Of a stretch of 64,000 nucleotides of DNA, positions 1 through 14,100 are shown piece after piece. The notes below the pieces were generated by a model that worked only from the letters and a program-made list of their open reading frames with translations, searched no databases and was not told where the DNA came from. Each line of letters starts with the position of its first letter. The stretch's first letter is position 1. The DNA lies in NCBI GenBank assembly GCA_903813345.2, contig CAIIXF020000006.1:28587936-28651935 (forward strand). Reading direction: 5' to 3'. The stretch comes from Owenia fusiformis (lineage: Eukaryota > Annelida > Polychaeta > Sabellida > Oweniidae). Made by a program: the position numbers and the translations under genes.

Positions 1-1912
1 ACATTATTCTTTAATTATTCACCGATAGGAAATAAAAACACAAATTCGGTAAATTTTTTTCTATAGGATTGAAAGTTCTCCTTGGCTTGTCTCTCCACTT
101 CATCTCGCCACATAGCAACGTACATTCAAAGTTGTCCGTGGAGTGTTTTTCGCAAGTTTTGAGAGCTTGAGTAAACGCTAAGTGTGGCTAGGCACTTGGG
201 TTGCCAGATGTCTCCGTATAAGATCCCCTCAAAGAAACTGCATGCTTAACCAGTAAATGTCACAATCATATACTATTCTATAAATTAGCATATAACATTG
301 CAATAAATTCTCTCATTTAACTTGAAAACATCAGCATTTGTCGCATTATACTTTTGGCAGATATATTGTCCAGGAAATTCTGTCCATAAAGCATGTGTGA
401 AATATCATGAACATGATAAATATATTACCCTATTTAGATGACTTGGGTAAATCAGAGATATCAATTAATATTGAAGTATGACATCAAGACAGAACTAAAT
501 TGACATCATGATGACATCATTTTATTTTCATACCTTATTTTTATCAAATGATGAATACTGTCATAATTATTGATAGTACAGAGTACAATTATGTCAATTT
601 ATTGACAAATGACAGATATTATAAAATTAAATCTAACTTGTGTAAGGTATAATTATAAATGTACCCAACTTCCCATTTCTCTTAAAGTGTAACACTTTTA
701 GACACTTATATTTAGAAGAATTTCAAAATCAAAGAATGGCTTCCTGTGGTATACTATATAGATATTCTTAAAAAACGTTATTCTTAAAATTCTTCTAACT
801 TTAATTGAACGAGTCTAATTTTGTAAATAAATATTGTAAGATATCATGGTAGAGTCATTATATAACTAATTAAAAATAACTACAATACTACAAATGAAAA
901 GATTAAACAGGCACATAGTGACCATGTACATATATAGAATGTTAACAGTGGCGATGTTAAAAAATTAAAACCTGGAGCTTAATTACGAATAGGGTAATTT
1001 TATCATATTGTTGCTGAATAAAAATAGATCAGTTATGTCCAGAACAATGCCAAGAAGAAAATCTAGCAATATTCATAAAGAAAAATAGAGAACAAGAAAC
1101 ACACAGAACATACTTTTAAACATAGGTATGCGTTACCTCATACGTCAATTAAATCCCAATTAAAATCACGAATCAAAAGTTAAATTAATTTCTGACGTAG
1201 CATGATGACTGTGTATGCCCAGGGGTTTTAATACTGAATTCAATACAACTTTTGATTGATTTATTTCAACTTTGAATACCATAATCCAAAACTGAGTGTT
1301 ACTCAGGTTAAATGTTATAAAAAATCAATTCAGGAATTTTCTGGTTTTTAGGATTATCAATAACATACAGTTGTAAATTTCATAATATATTTCAATTTGG
1401 AAGTAAAGCATTTATTAAGTGAGCTTAAATGCACCTATGAGAAACTAATCAAATCACGGGTAGCTGACTTTAATTTGAGGTTATGTTGAATGTAACCTGC
1501 CACAGTTCACCGATATTTTGGGCGATTCAATTTTAACATTGAACCTACACATTTTTGAATTCACTTTGATTGACAACTGTCCATTCACTTGAAAATTACA
1601 AAAAAAGCTGAAATGAAGAATCGTTATTGACTATTATGATGCCCAGGTGCATATTGGGTGCAATCGGGACTGATTCTTCAGGTGTACAGTTATACTGTTT
1701 TAAGATCTTTTACTAAGCTATATGTATGTATCAATGTTTCAGATAGTTTCTTTTAGCACTGAGAAGTTCAGTACATAAGAACACATTGGCGCAAATCTAG
1801 CACATACTGGTGCAAATCTAGTATATACTGGATGAGACTAATTACCGGGGCAAATCTAGTAATATTATATAACAACAACAGCATATAACAGTAATATTCA
1901 AGATATACTCAC
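1..1912. other. Part of intron 2 of the Lmx1-like gene
   Basis: This stretch lies downstream of the LIM-domain exon on the minus strand. I saw no LIM2 or homeodomain coding sequence on either strand, so the remaining exons must lie before the window. A short degenerate tandem repeat built on GCAAATCTAG occurs at about 1792-1862. Nothing else is supported. Confidence 0.6.
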
Positions 1913-2183
1913 TTGTCGTAGTCTAGTTTGCAAAAGAGTTTGCAGTCTTTGACGTAGCATGATCTTGTTAGAGGTTCCTGGCAAATACTACATTGCAAAC
2001 ACTTTTCGTGCCACGAGTTGGACATCACTTTGAGTAAAAATCGGTCCTCAATGACGGCTTGACACCCGCAACATATTTCTTTAACAGATTGTTCTGTAGA
2101 ACATCCATTCATAGTATTGTTTAGATGCATTGTCTCTATGCAATTTTTCATGCCACTGTTTCCTGTTGATCCGCACGATGTTT
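1913..2183 (-). CDS. Lmx1: Lmx1-like LIM-homeobox gene, exon 2 (first LIM domain)
   Basis: This internal exon encodes a complete first LIM zinc-binding domain: Cys-x2-Cys, 17 residues, His-x2-Cys, Cys-x2-Cys, 16 residues, Cys-x2-Asp. The motifs DRFLLKV, SWHEKCLQC and LFCKLDYDK match Lmx1a/Lmx1b closely; vertebrate LMX1A ends the same exon with a similar YDYEK. In the family this domain mediates protein contacts such as binding LDB/CLIM cofactors in the nucleus. The acceptor is a T-run ending GCAG just above 2183. The donor is GTGAGT just below 1913. It enters in phase 1 and leaves in phase 2. The second LIM domain and homeodomain are outside the window. Lmx1 rather than another LIM-HD class is inferred from motif resemblance. 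Confidence 0.9.
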
Positions 2184-3978
2184 CTGCAAAAAAATCAAAT
2201 AAACCATCAGTCAAGTCCATCTCTAGAGTAGAAATCTTTATCCCAACCCTAACGTCCATGTTCCATTTATGACTAACCATAACTCAGGATGGGGCCGTTA
2301 ATTGTCAGACCTACCTGACGTTGAGAAAAACAAACCCCCAGCTTTACAATTAGCTGTATATAAGGGTGTTCTAATTGGGCCATGAAGTAGAACTATCTTT
2401 GATATAGTACAAACATACATGTAATTGCAGGATATTTGTAATCTTTCCCCAAGATATAAGTGATACAAATGCAGAATATAAGTAGTACTGAAACATTGTA
2501 AAAACTCTTATGACACACAGTCTCCCTCCAAGTCCCCGTACATACCATTACGTCACTTCATCCTCTTGGTGCAAAATTGTTAGAAAGAGGAGGGGGTCCA
2601 TATGATCTATACATGAATATTCTAGACCATCACAAGAGATGCCAAAGAGACTATAGGTGTGGCCGTATAATTGATCTGATTCACATTATCCATAGCCACA
2701 TACATAGATCTGAAACCTCCCAGATTCGAGGAACTGAGGAGGTATACTTGTGATTATAACAATCGGTGATGTGGTTGGTTGGTGTGCAATTAATTCTTTT
2801 TTTGCGACTATGGCCAAAATTGTTCAAATATGTGCAAAATAATGAAGTGAGTCAAAAAGAGTTACCGTATTTAGAATTACAAGTTTGTCATTGAAGAGAT
2901 TCTCAAATATTCGTTATTTACACTTAGCTAACATTTGTTTTATTAAATATATAGGTACATCATGTAAATCTTTTATCACTTATTCTCTCTACCTTCTAAC
3001 TGTTAACATACGTGCTAATATAACTTCTTTTACACTTAATTCACTGAACATTTTAATTTTGACCATAATTCATGTTTTTTTTATTTTGTATCCCATAACA
3101 TTAATTTCAAGTTCAATTGCAAATATGCCATTACAAAAAAGATTCTTACCACTATCAGCCGGAACATGTTCCTCAAGCTCAAAAACCATCTTGCTATATC
3201 AATATACTATTTCTATATCTCTATATATGCTACATGTATATGCATACAGTATGTACAAGTACATACAGTTCCTTTGATGTTAGATATATTTAATCCTTTT
3301 GTTTCAATCTCTAATCACAATGTTACAATCTCTGTTTACAGTATGATTATCATGTGGTATTCTCAAGACATTCTCCTGTATTGAAATCAATCCGTTACCA
3401 AACAAATAACTATGTTTGGGTCTCTGTCCAAATCCACATGCCACCCAGTCTCTCAATACTTTACAACTGGCAGTACAAGTGAAACTGCCTGAGGTTGTAC
3501 GTGTAATCAAAATCAGAAATGAAATCAAAAAGTTTCCGGGTCTCATCGATTGATTGACAAATTCAATGATCGAAATTGATCAATCATGTTGCACAATCAA
3601 AATCATTTTTCAGGCAATTAGCACAGTTGGACCTGTTGTCAAACTTTACTTTATAACGGTCACAGATTTTTCCCAAAACTGATCACTAATAATAATTAAA
3701 TAATTTTCCTGATCTTTGAGTTTTTTTTGCAGTTAGATGATAGCCCTAAATATCTTTGTTACTCCTTGCTTTAACCTTATGTTGATCCTGAACAATTTCG
3801 ATATACATGTACTACTTAACGATCAAATGTTTCATTCAGATATTGTATATAATGAGTACACCAAACTGCAAAACACTGTCATTAACACATGAACCTAACA
3901 AACGATACAGTTGAAGAGTCATTATATGTTTGAAAACTGGCTTTGTCTGACAGTCTAGTAATATTGCATCAATCAAAG

Positions 3979-4182
3979 CAGTGGTCTCCTCAGCATTAAA
4001 GCAAGTGGGCGCAGCACCCACCTGAGATTTTGAAAGTAGGCTTGCACCCACCTGAAAATCCATTTGCACCCACTTGAAAATGAGAAAATCATGAAAAATT
4101 GGCATATTTTGACCAATTTTGGTCTGAATTGTTAAAATGAGAATTTTGCACCCACTTGAGAAAAAATCTTGCGAGATCACTG
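3979..4182. mobile_element. MITE with CAGTGATCT ends, copy 1
   Basis: This 204 bp element starts CAGTGGTCT and ends AGATCACTG, a near-perfect 9 bp terminal inverted repeat. It is flanked by the 5 bp direct repeat CAAAG at 3974-3978 and 4183-4187. The interior repeats the motif GCACCCACYTG four times. A second copy lies at 37227-37432. The CAG terminus recalls hAT elements, some of which make 5 bp target duplications, but the superfamily is not certain. It carries no transposase. Confidence 0.85.
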
Positions 4183-5210
4183 CAAAGCATATCCCCTATA
4201 TATTACTTAATATGAAAAATCAGGTGCATAATGATTATATTTATGTACTAATTTATGTTATTAATTTTGAATAACAAAATATAAGTATATAATGATTGTA
4301 TTTGTATAAATGTACCATTAAAATATAAAAAATCAGGTGTAAACTAAAATTTGTGTTCCAATCTATGTTAATGAATTTGAATAATAAAAATTTAGTACAT
4401 GTAATTATAATTATTATATTAATGTACATGTACTATTATATAAAATAGTTCCTGCAGAAATGTTGTTCTTGTTAACTTAACCATCTAAGACTTCACCAAC
4501 GATGATGATTTGTGGGTTATTTCACGCACTTTTTTTTTCTTTGCTGCCTTTCACCAAGTACTCGTATATGTGATCATTAATTGAATCTGGTGTGACACTA
4601 AATGATTATACTCATTCAACAATGTATTGGTTACATACATGTATCAGTTGGTTTTAATTTATATTACTGATTACATAACCAGATGCCCATACTGTTCGAC
4701 ATTCACAAGTTTTGATTGTATGAAGGAGAAAACATGGCACAATATTCTGATTGCCCATTTAACTGTCAGTATTTCAAAGAATGCTACTAATTATTCAAGT
4801 ACGTAGCCAAGATCTGCCAAGGAGAGGGGTTCACTTTATGAAATATCTAAGGGGTGCCCTTTTGACAACTTTGGCCCCAAAATGGTAAAAAACTGCATGT
4901 TTTTTTAAAGAATTTTTGGCCAGAGAGGGGGGGGGGTACTACGGGCCCGTTATTACAGTTCTTACATTTACCTATAATTTTTATATTTTTACATTTTAAT
5001 GGTTTTTGAAGGAGTTCATGTGAATATAGAAAAATATGTGTGAAAGATTATATTAGTGAGGGATTATGTAAGTTATGGATTATGTGAGTATATTTAAAAA
5101 ATATTTTGGTGAGTGTTTTAATGAGTGATCTATCATCTGATAATACATATACATATACATATACGTACTTGGTTATTTTTAATTGGATAAGTGTTGGTAG
5201 GATGTCTAAG

Positions 5211-5850
5211 TGAGCGATTCATCGCTGGACGAGTGCTGAGTGTTCTTTGATTGTGTTTGAATGAGTGATTCATCATTGGATGAGTGGTTATATAACTGTT
5301 CTTTGATTGGATGAGTGTTTAAATGAGTGATTCATCATTGGATGAGTGCTAATATAGGTGTTTGATTGGATGAGTGTTTAAACGAGTGATTCATCATTGG
5401 ATGAGTGCTAATATAAGTGTTCTTTGATTGGATGAGTGTTTAAATGAGTGATTCATCATTGGATGAGTGTTTATATAACTGTTCTTTAATTGGATGAGTG
5501 TTTGAATGAGTGATTCATCATTGGATGAGTGTTTATATAAGTGTTCTTTGATTGGATGAGTGTTTGAGTGAGTGATTCATCATTGGATGAGTGTTTATAT
5601 AACTGTTCTTTGATTGGATGAATGTTTGAATGAGTGATTCATCATTGGATGAGTGTTTATATAAGTGTTCTTTGATTGGATGAGTGTTTGAATGAGTGAT
5701 TCATCATTGGATGAGTGTTTATATAAGTGTTCTTTGATTGGATGAGTGTTTGAGTGAGTGATTCATCATTGGATGAGTGTTTATATAAGTGTTCTTTGAT
5801 TGGATAAGTGTTTATATAACTGTTCTTTGATTGGATGAGTGTTTAAATGA
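5211..5850. repeat. 62 bp-period tandem array of two alternating 31-mers
   Basis: About ten copies of a 62 bp unit. Each unit consists of two related 31 bp halves that both begin GATGAGTGTTT; one continues with TATATAAGTG and the other with GAATGAGTGATTC. Units are highly similar in the middle and decay toward both edges. Looser GAGTG-rich repeats extend from about 5000 to 6010. Confidence 0.9.
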
Positions 5851-7002
5851 GTGACCTACCATTAAACAAGTGGATGAGTGAGTATATGAGTGGGAGATGT
5901 TTGATTGGATGAAGTGATTGATGATGTTTTATTGGATACCTGTTTAGTGAGTGAATTATCATTGGAAATGTGTTTAAGTGAGTGATTTCTCATTGGATAT
6001 ATGTCTCTGTGAATGTACATTATATTAATTTTAAGCAAGAGATTGCGAGTTTGAAAAAGTATGTCCTAATGACTTTAGGGATGATGAAATAGGAAGTATC
6101 AATGGCAGCAAAATGGTAAGTCATCCTCGAACACAGGCCTCCAGAACTCATACCTTGTTCTTCCAAAGGCAGAAGAAACGTAATTGGATGATCTCTGGAG
6201 TTCTATGTGTGAAGAATGAAGCTAGCTAAGTTCATCTTTGCAGTTTCTACACAGTTATTGCATCTGGCTGCAATTCAATCTTCAGGCTCAAAATGAAATT
6301 TTGACAGTGTTCCCTCTGACATTGTCAACTTGATACAGCATGACTTTTCTAGGAGCGTGTCAGTATAACAGTAGTTAGAGCTCCACTCCCCTTGTCAGAT
6401 ATCTATGAGAGGATGTTGAATCAAATATCACCTTGTAGTAATGTTTTTCTTACATGTTTTTTGTTCGCACGTTAAGGATTTTAACAATACAAGTATTAGT
6501 ATGGATGTCATAGCATCCTGAGGCCTCTGTTTTTTGTAGTACATATACAGTTTGATATTTTCTTACGTGTAATCATATCCCTGGATCGGAAGAGGTATGG
6601 TTTTAACATCCTTTGAAAATAATTTTTATAGACACCCGAAGAACAAACTATTTCGACTTGTTCAAGCTGGCATGATCTACAGTTCGCACAATCACATTTC
6701 AACTACAAATTAACAACAACAAAAATGATTTGAGTAAATACCAAATATAGATGGAGGCCTCACTCAGATACACTTCTATTTTTGGTTGGTTGGTTTTGGT
6801 CATTCTGATACTTATAGCATCTCTCTCGCATCGCAGAAGGATAGAGATAGAGAGGGTGTGGCTTACCACAATGGGTTTTGGTGCCATGCAATCAACTATA
6901 TCTTGTCTCTCAAAAGAGAATTCTCCCATATTTCACTCAGGTATGACCCATCGCTAACTCACTTTTCCCTTTTTGTATCATGTATCTTGTTCCTCTAGTC
7001 CC

Positions 7003-7215
7003 TTCATTTGTCCATTCCATATATTTGTCTATTCCCTTTATTTGTATAATCACTTTTCCCTTTTTCTACCATGTATCTCGTTCCTCTATTCCCTTCATTT
7101 GCCTATTCCATTCATTTGTCTATTCCCTTCATTTGCCTATTCCCTTCATATGTCTATTCCCTTCATTTGCCTATTCCATTAATTTGTTTATTCCCTTCAT
7201 TTGTCCATTCCCAAC
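7003..7215. repeat. 17 bp tandem repeat (TATTCCCTTCATTTGYC)
   Basis: Roughly a dozen imperfect copies of a 17 bp pyrimidine-rich unit run head to tail. The periodicity creates open frames in two phases that look like proteins but are repeat artefacts. Confidence 0.85.
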
Positions 7216-8174
7216 ATTTACCCTCAATCTTCAAAGGAAGCTGAGAGGATCAATTTGAAAATAACTAATAACAATAACTAAATATAAAAAGTATATTTTG
7301 TACTATTTATATATCTGAATCTTTAGAGTCCTTGATGACAGTGTTAATAAAAACCCAGACATATAAAAAGCAGAAGTGAAACAGACATCATCAGTTAAGA
7401 AACAATCATAAATATGTCTGAATTATATGAAAAAATTGAACGAAACAGTGTTTCGATATATCGTCAGGAAAGAAGTGTTGACTGATGTGATTTGTTCTCG
7501 ATATCATGATGAACTTCTTTTGACGGGATAATTAAGAGTGAATGGTTGTAAATGCAGCAGTTTATCAAGCCCCTAAGGGAACCATATTAAACTGTATCAA
7601 TTGAATCAAAATTAATAAATCTCATTTCTAGCTTAATGCTATAGTAAATTGCTTAGATGATATGTGACAATGTGTTTTTAATTTGGTAAATAGTTTTTTG
7701 ACTCGACTAATGCGAATTTACTAAAAGGGCTAAGCAACCCTTCATTTATTCTGATCAAACAGACAACGTCAGGTTTTAAGTACTTAACCTGTTTGACTTA
7801 TTTCATGCATTAGAGATATTTAATGATTGTTGTATGTGGGAAGATTAGTCCCTTAATAATTGATTCTGTCTCCCAGCATCCAAACTGGCAAAAAATACAT
7901 TATTTACAATCAACAAGAGGGTAGAGAAGTTTGAAAATAGGAGAAATTGTTTTTTAATAAGTAATCACCCACTTCAAGATTACATCAAATATTCAATACA
8001 ATAAGCAGCAATACATATTTATTTTGCTCTAAATCTTTTTTTTATATATGTATATTCTTTATCTATGATTTTCCATGAGTATTTCTGTTTTATACATTTC
8101 ATAAAAGTGAATTGCTAAAAATGAATCATATTCTAACTTAACATTGTAATAAGAATAAAAGACACAAACTTATA

Positions 8175-8310
8175 GTTTGATTACACTACAGTGATCACAC
8201 AGTTAGATCACATCGGTCGGATCACATAGTTTGATCACACTACAGTGATCACAGTTAGATCACATGGCTTGGATCACACCATTTGACCAATTGATTGGAT
8301 CACATGATTT
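8175..8310. repeat. GATCACA-rich short tandem array
   Basis: Two to three imperfect units of about 50 bp share AGTTTGATCACACTACAGTG and multiple GATCACA words. No further function is evident. Confidence 0.65.
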
Positions 8311-10993
8311 GTTCACATTTTGTGCAGGAATATCAAATTTGTTTAAATTATATCTGTGAATGTATCAGATGAAATGATCGTATGGATACATGAGAGTTTG
8401 GTTAAACGGCACTCACTTATAATCACTTGACGTGTGCAATTAATATGCTTTATGAGTAGAACATTCAGCAAAGCCATTTAGTCATTTAGAAAAAGCATCA
8501 ATATTTAATATGACATAATGGTATGGACTATAGAAAACTGAGACAACTAACAAGAGCTAGTAACCAATTTCAATTAATGGATCTATACCATTTGATAGGG
8601 CCCTGTATGAGGATAATTAACAACAAACAATTAGAACAATCAAATTTAGACTTTATAGTAACCTTCAATTAGGAACAGGTATTCTATAGTCAATAGATGT
8701 AAAAAACACTCAAAAATATAGAAACTAATTGTTTATTGTATGAATTATCGTAATTCACTGTACTCTATCAATAATATAACATCAGACATTCGAGGAAATA
8801 AACGCAAATTCAAATATCAACTGGTATTGATTGACGCTACCATTTGGAAAATAATATTTACAAATAACTTGACTACGTTTTAAAGAACCTTGTATTCTAT
8901 ATTTCTCTCCCACATCAAGTTGCTCTTGAGGTGATATTTGATATTTCAATTTGTATCCCATTTAGGGGTTTGCACAGTGACAGGGAATCATCTTTGAAGT
9001 CTAAGATTCCAATATTTTATTCAATCAAGAATTACGACCCTTTACCTCAATAATACAATGTCATGGTAACCCTTAATTAATAATTAACGAGGGCATTTTC
9101 TAGAGCACTAATTATAGACCCATCAGAGATTTTTTTGAATCAATTTTTAAAAGATAATCTAGCGATATTACAATATTATTACCCTATATCCAGAAGTAGA
9201 GTGTTAAAACGTTATCCATATGAATAATAATTATCATTATCAAACACTAATGAAAAGACCAGCCATGCATTGTGTGGTGATCTGTTCAGATTATTAATCA
9301 CCTGAGGTACTAATGAAATAAAACAAAAATATTCAACTAGAATTCACCCAAAACTGCCAGATAGTAGAAGTCTTTACACCAAAATAAATCGATATAGCCA
9401 ATTTTCATGACTGTTCTTTGAAACTTGAAGAAATCCATGATCAAAACAATTTGATAATGTGATTATTACACATATGCGAACCAATAGGATTGTGGCATTC
9501 CATAGTAAAGTATTACTTCACTTCTAGAACTGTAACAACCCATCATGAGAAATCACGGCCTTCTATCAGTCCTTTCTAGTTGAAAAACAATAAGGCGTGA
9601 GGTGTATCAGAATGGTAACAACCTATAATTTGCACTTCAAAGAATGATGGCCCAAACTGGTTGTTTTTGTAAATGCCAAATGTTGAAGATATTAATGAAT
9701 TTGTAAATCAGCATAATAAGCTCCAATATCTGAGAGTTTTTAATTCAAAATAAAATTTAGACTTCATGTTTTTAGGAGTGTTTTAAAGCAATACTGAGTC
9801 CCTTTACTTCACAACTAGGCTAATCTTGTAAAACCCAAGAGTTCTTTATTTCTTTACTGATTTGACAAAACAAAAATAATTTAAACATTTGCAAAAGCAA
9901 TTAATATTAAAGTACAGTGTATGTGGAATTTACCTTTTTTAACCTTTTTTAACAAGTCGTTTATTTGATAATATCATCAGGGGGCAGTTGATATACATGT
10001 ACCTGTAATATATTAGATCCATTTATGATCAAAAGAAGGACATTAGCAATTGATTCAGAAAGCACTTTAAAATATGAAATAAAAAAGTACATTTGGTATT
10101 TTTAATTACATTGAGTAAGACTATATGTATCTTAATAGCCCAAAGGATTGAAAACTTTCACAGTCCTAGTCTTTATAATTTATGTTACCTTGTTAGTTTT
10201 GGTTTACTTTTCCCATTAAGAGACAATTCTTCCAGAGTACTACTGTAGCAAAAAAAGAAAGAAGTTCTAGGGAGGGTGAGAGTGTTTGTGGGGGGGGGGC
10301 GTTGTTATCAAATTCAAAATAGAATAAGTCAGAAATAAAATATACCGAAAACATTCCAGATCTCCATTTAAAACAAAGAGCAATACTACACCTGTTTAAG
10401 AATGAAATAATAGATCTTGTCTATTTTTGATAACTTTCTTAATTTCTTTTAATAACACCATGGGCTCTGAGCCCATGATAACACCAGCAGAGATAATATT
10501 TAAACTTGAGTTCTATCTTTTATATTGTATTCTTGAATTGTATTCTTTTATTCTTAAATTGTATTCTTTTATGTATTTAATCCTTAAATTAGACTAATCT
10601 CTTAAGATTTTTATTTTTGAATTCTAAGTTAAAGAACTATATTTAGTACATCCCTAGCTTAATTCAAATAAAACCACAAAGTAAAACATTCCATGTACCT
10701 ATTAACTTTTTTAAAAAACATATGAAAACGAAACAAAGACAAATGTTTAAATTAAATGATCCATTTTTTATATTACGTGTGGGATGTTTTGGAATTTATT
10801 TTATGAGAAATAAAAATGTATACTCTATTATACCATGATTTGATTGACAATTAAAAAACTTATACGACTTCCGATTTAAACACCTTGGTTCAACATGTAA
10901 TTGTATCCCTACTAAATATTTTCAACAAATATCTACAACAGTATATAGATAATATAAACTTAATCAAACTTAATAAAATTATAAGATACTCAC

Positions 10994-11147
10994 CTACTGT
11001 TTGACTGTGGATCCTGTTTTTGCAATCAAATTCCTTTTCTGCCTTTGCTCCTAATTTCTGTATCGCTGGCATATTATGATTATTGTCTAAAGTCGGTGAA
11101 TTCATTGCTGCTCCCGTTGGTTTTATTGAAGTGTCGTAGAAATGCAT
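10994..11147 (-). CDS. Lmx1: Lmx1-like LIM-homeobox gene, coding exon 1
   Basis: The exon encodes a 51-residue N-terminus, low in recognisable structure, that begins MHFYDTS and ends NRIHSQTV. An in-frame TAA seven codons upstream of the ATG supports this start; a second in-frame Met is 14 codons in. The exon ends at a GTGAGT donor in phase 1. The single trailing G joins the two leading A bases of the LIM1 exon to give a GAA codon, so the reading frame continues exactly. The short poorly conserved leader ahead of LIM1 fits the layout of Lmx1 genes. The assignment rests on phase agreement and position; the sequence itself has no diagnostic motif. Confidence 0.75.
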
Positions 11148-14100
11148 CGAAACAGAGTTTTAATGATGATGACAAAGTTTTTTTTTCACTGTCTTTATAT
11201 AATAATATCGCTTCCTCTCTTGCTGTCAACAAGGCTCTATTTATAAACTTGCTAACTTTGTAATAGTTGCATCTAATGAAAGAAGTTCGCCCATGACTTG
11301 TTCCTGTTTAGATCAAAATGTTTTTTGTTGTCTCATATCTGATCCATGATCATCTGTTATTCCTTGACTCGATCATCTGTAATTGAGTGACTCTTTAATT
11401 GTAACTTCTTTTCGCTCTGTCAGTAGCAGCTTGTTAACTACGTGCTCTCTCTTGCCTGCCTGCGCTACACTGTGGTAGCCACTGCATTGTAATTGATTTA
11501 AAAGTCTTATATTAATACTTATACATCCCACACTAGAGCTCTACATTATAGGCCAGGTTCTACCTCCAATTAGTGAATGTTTTGTTATTTTTGAACAAAC
11601 CACTACCACGATTACTTCCCTTCCGGCTAAATTTAGAGATGTCTTTTGGTTAAATTTCTCACTTTGGTGAGGTCCTTTCACAATGCAGCTGAATTCAGAC
11701 CACTCTTCGATGATACGAGACTCAGGGGGTCTGTTAAACTTTCAGTGTCTCTAAAGGCTCGATGCGCACCAGTAAACCCGTAGTTTTCAGAACTATAGGT
11801 GTGGTATTCAACTCTAAATACAACTTGGAGTTTTATTCTTTAAAACTGAGAAAATCTCATGAATTTCTTCACACTTGAAACTATGGCCAAAACCTGTACG
11901 GAGGTTAAGCATAGAAACCACAGTGGAAATATCAGAATTGTAATTCTTTAAGGATATTTTAATGAAGATGTTTTCTCCGCCTATCTCTCCGACAGCTTGT
12001 TATCTAATTGTTAAGTTTATCTGTCTTGTACATGACAACTGAAAGACAATCGGAAGATTCAAGATTAATTATTGTAATTTTTTTCTGTTTTGGAATGCAT
12101 ATTCTGTTATATAAATTATTCAAAGAGTATGCAAAGTAGAAGCTTCCTCACTGGATGATATATTGTTCCAGTAAATGGATATTTTATCTTTTACATGTGA
12201 CAATGTCTCTTACTGAATAAAAATAGATTTAGTATGTAATTTTATAGTAGCATCTTGTATAAAAGGAGATTACATTTATTCTTTTTCATAGTATGACTTT
12301 ATTTTTAATGAATAATGAAGTTTTAACAAAGAAAGTAAAACAGAGATTTACTATCAAGTAATTTGTTTCTTTAGTTTCTGGCATTCCTAGAAATAATGCC
12401 AAGTAGTATATAAATCCCAATTTTAAGTAAAAATACAATACACATACAGGTAAAGTATATGAAGTGAGGTATTTTAAGTGAAAATATAACAATGGAAATC
12501 AGAAATTAGTTAAACAATAAAATAATTATTGCAGATGTACTTTGACTGGCTTTCTCTCATAATCTTTAAATGATTGTTTATTATTATCTACAAAACAATT
12601 AATAAATTAATTATATTGTCATTACGAGAAAATATTATGTAATTCCCAACTTGGGTAAAAAACTGATATAAAAATATGAAACATGAAGTTCATGTTATGT
12701 AAAATATTACAGTTGATTTTTTTAGATGTACCACTAAATGCTTTAATTAATGAACAATAATTTAATGATAAACCATATAAAAACAATTAAACATACAAAA
12801 ATGTATAGTATCAATTAAATGTCCTCACATATAATATAATATTAAATTGATGACACACACGTTTAAGTACTACCATATGTAGAAAATAAGACCCTGTGAA
12901 TTTGGGGCGACATAAAGAATTTTTTAAAAGTAGTAAGAAATATAAACATGCATGTGATGTATATAAATATATATATTATATAATAATATATAATATTGCT
13001 AATTTCTCTAAATGAAGATAACTAATGTCAAACCCTTGACAGAGAGATTTTATGTTAAGATTTCTCCTAGCCTGGATTATGAGTTACTCAAAGTTTTATG
13101 AAAGGATTTCATGTAATCCTTAAATTGGAAATGTACACCCTTAATACTAAACAGAAAATTACAAATAAGCTAAAAGGGGAACCAACAGAATGGAATATTT
13201 CAAATATCAATCCAATCTGAATAAATCTGGAAATATACTGGTATAGAGGAGCGATACAAAAATTGGTCTTTCGATCCTCACACAATAATATAAACCAGCA
13301 GATTGTATGTTTATATCACGATACACTATTTAGAATGCAACTAATGATTTACCTGTGTATATACCTTTCTCACCTGCGGTCCGGAATCAATTGATTGAGA
13401 AGTGATAATCCCAACCTAAGTCCTCCTAACCCTTTTAAAATGATGTATACACCAACATATCCCTTATATATACTCTATGATCTATCAAAAGTCGATATAA
13501 TGCCATTTGAAAACTTGTCATTCGGTATATTCAGTGATCAAAACTTGAGACGGGGACTTTCAAAACACAGAAAATATACCCTTCAAATGGCCATTGAGCT
13601 TGTAAAAACAACGTCTACTCACCGTGAAAGCTTAATATTCAGTGTAAACGAGTCGACTTGCTTGTCAAGTACCATGGCAGGTCGAGATGAATGGTTGAAT
13701 ATCGTTGAAACATGAATTGAAAGGGAACTTTCAGCATGCCCAGAATGCTTGCAACTGAGAGCTGACAAACGCGCCGCATGACTTTACTATACAGCATGAC
13801 GTCATCTCAGGCTAAAACAAAAATGAGGCCAAGAAAATTATTATGGGTTTTGCAGACAAAGCTTTCTAAGTTCTAAGTAACTTCCAAACCCTGCAAATTG
13901 AATGCCTTGATTCTCAACAAAAATTACAATGCCCAGCTTTCAAAGTTATATTATTACACAACATTCGGCGATCGGGTTATCATAAGGAACGTCCAACTGA
14001 AACTTCCCAAAATAATATTAAAACACCTTACACGGCATAACATGCAAAATGTCACCACCTTCCATTTGTTACAGACGTGAAACGCTGAACACCAACTGCC

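Larger units (their letters stand above)
2184..10993 (-). other. Intron 1 of the Lmx1-like gene (8.8 kb)
   Basis: This intron separates the start exon from the LIM1 exon. Both flanking junctions are GT-AG and the phases agree. It is AT-rich and holds a 204 bp inverted-repeat element, a 62 bp-period tandem array, a 17 bp-period array and a small GATCACA-rich array. No coding sequence is evident. Long developmental-gene introns often carry enhancers, but none can be recognised by eye. Confidence 0.75.

Noticed and set aside
3836-4180. Minus-strand frame of 114 codons, and a similar one at 37039-37404
   Set aside because: Both lie over the CAGTGATCT MITE. Their similarity reflects repeat copies, and neither has a conserved domain.
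6973-7258. Hydrophobic-looking frames rich in Phe, Ile, Cys and Pro
   Set aside because: They are translations of the 17 bp tandem repeat.
13395-13715. 106-codon plus-strand frame
   Set aside because: No domain, weak composition and no splice or promoter context; AT-rich DNA yields such frames by chance.
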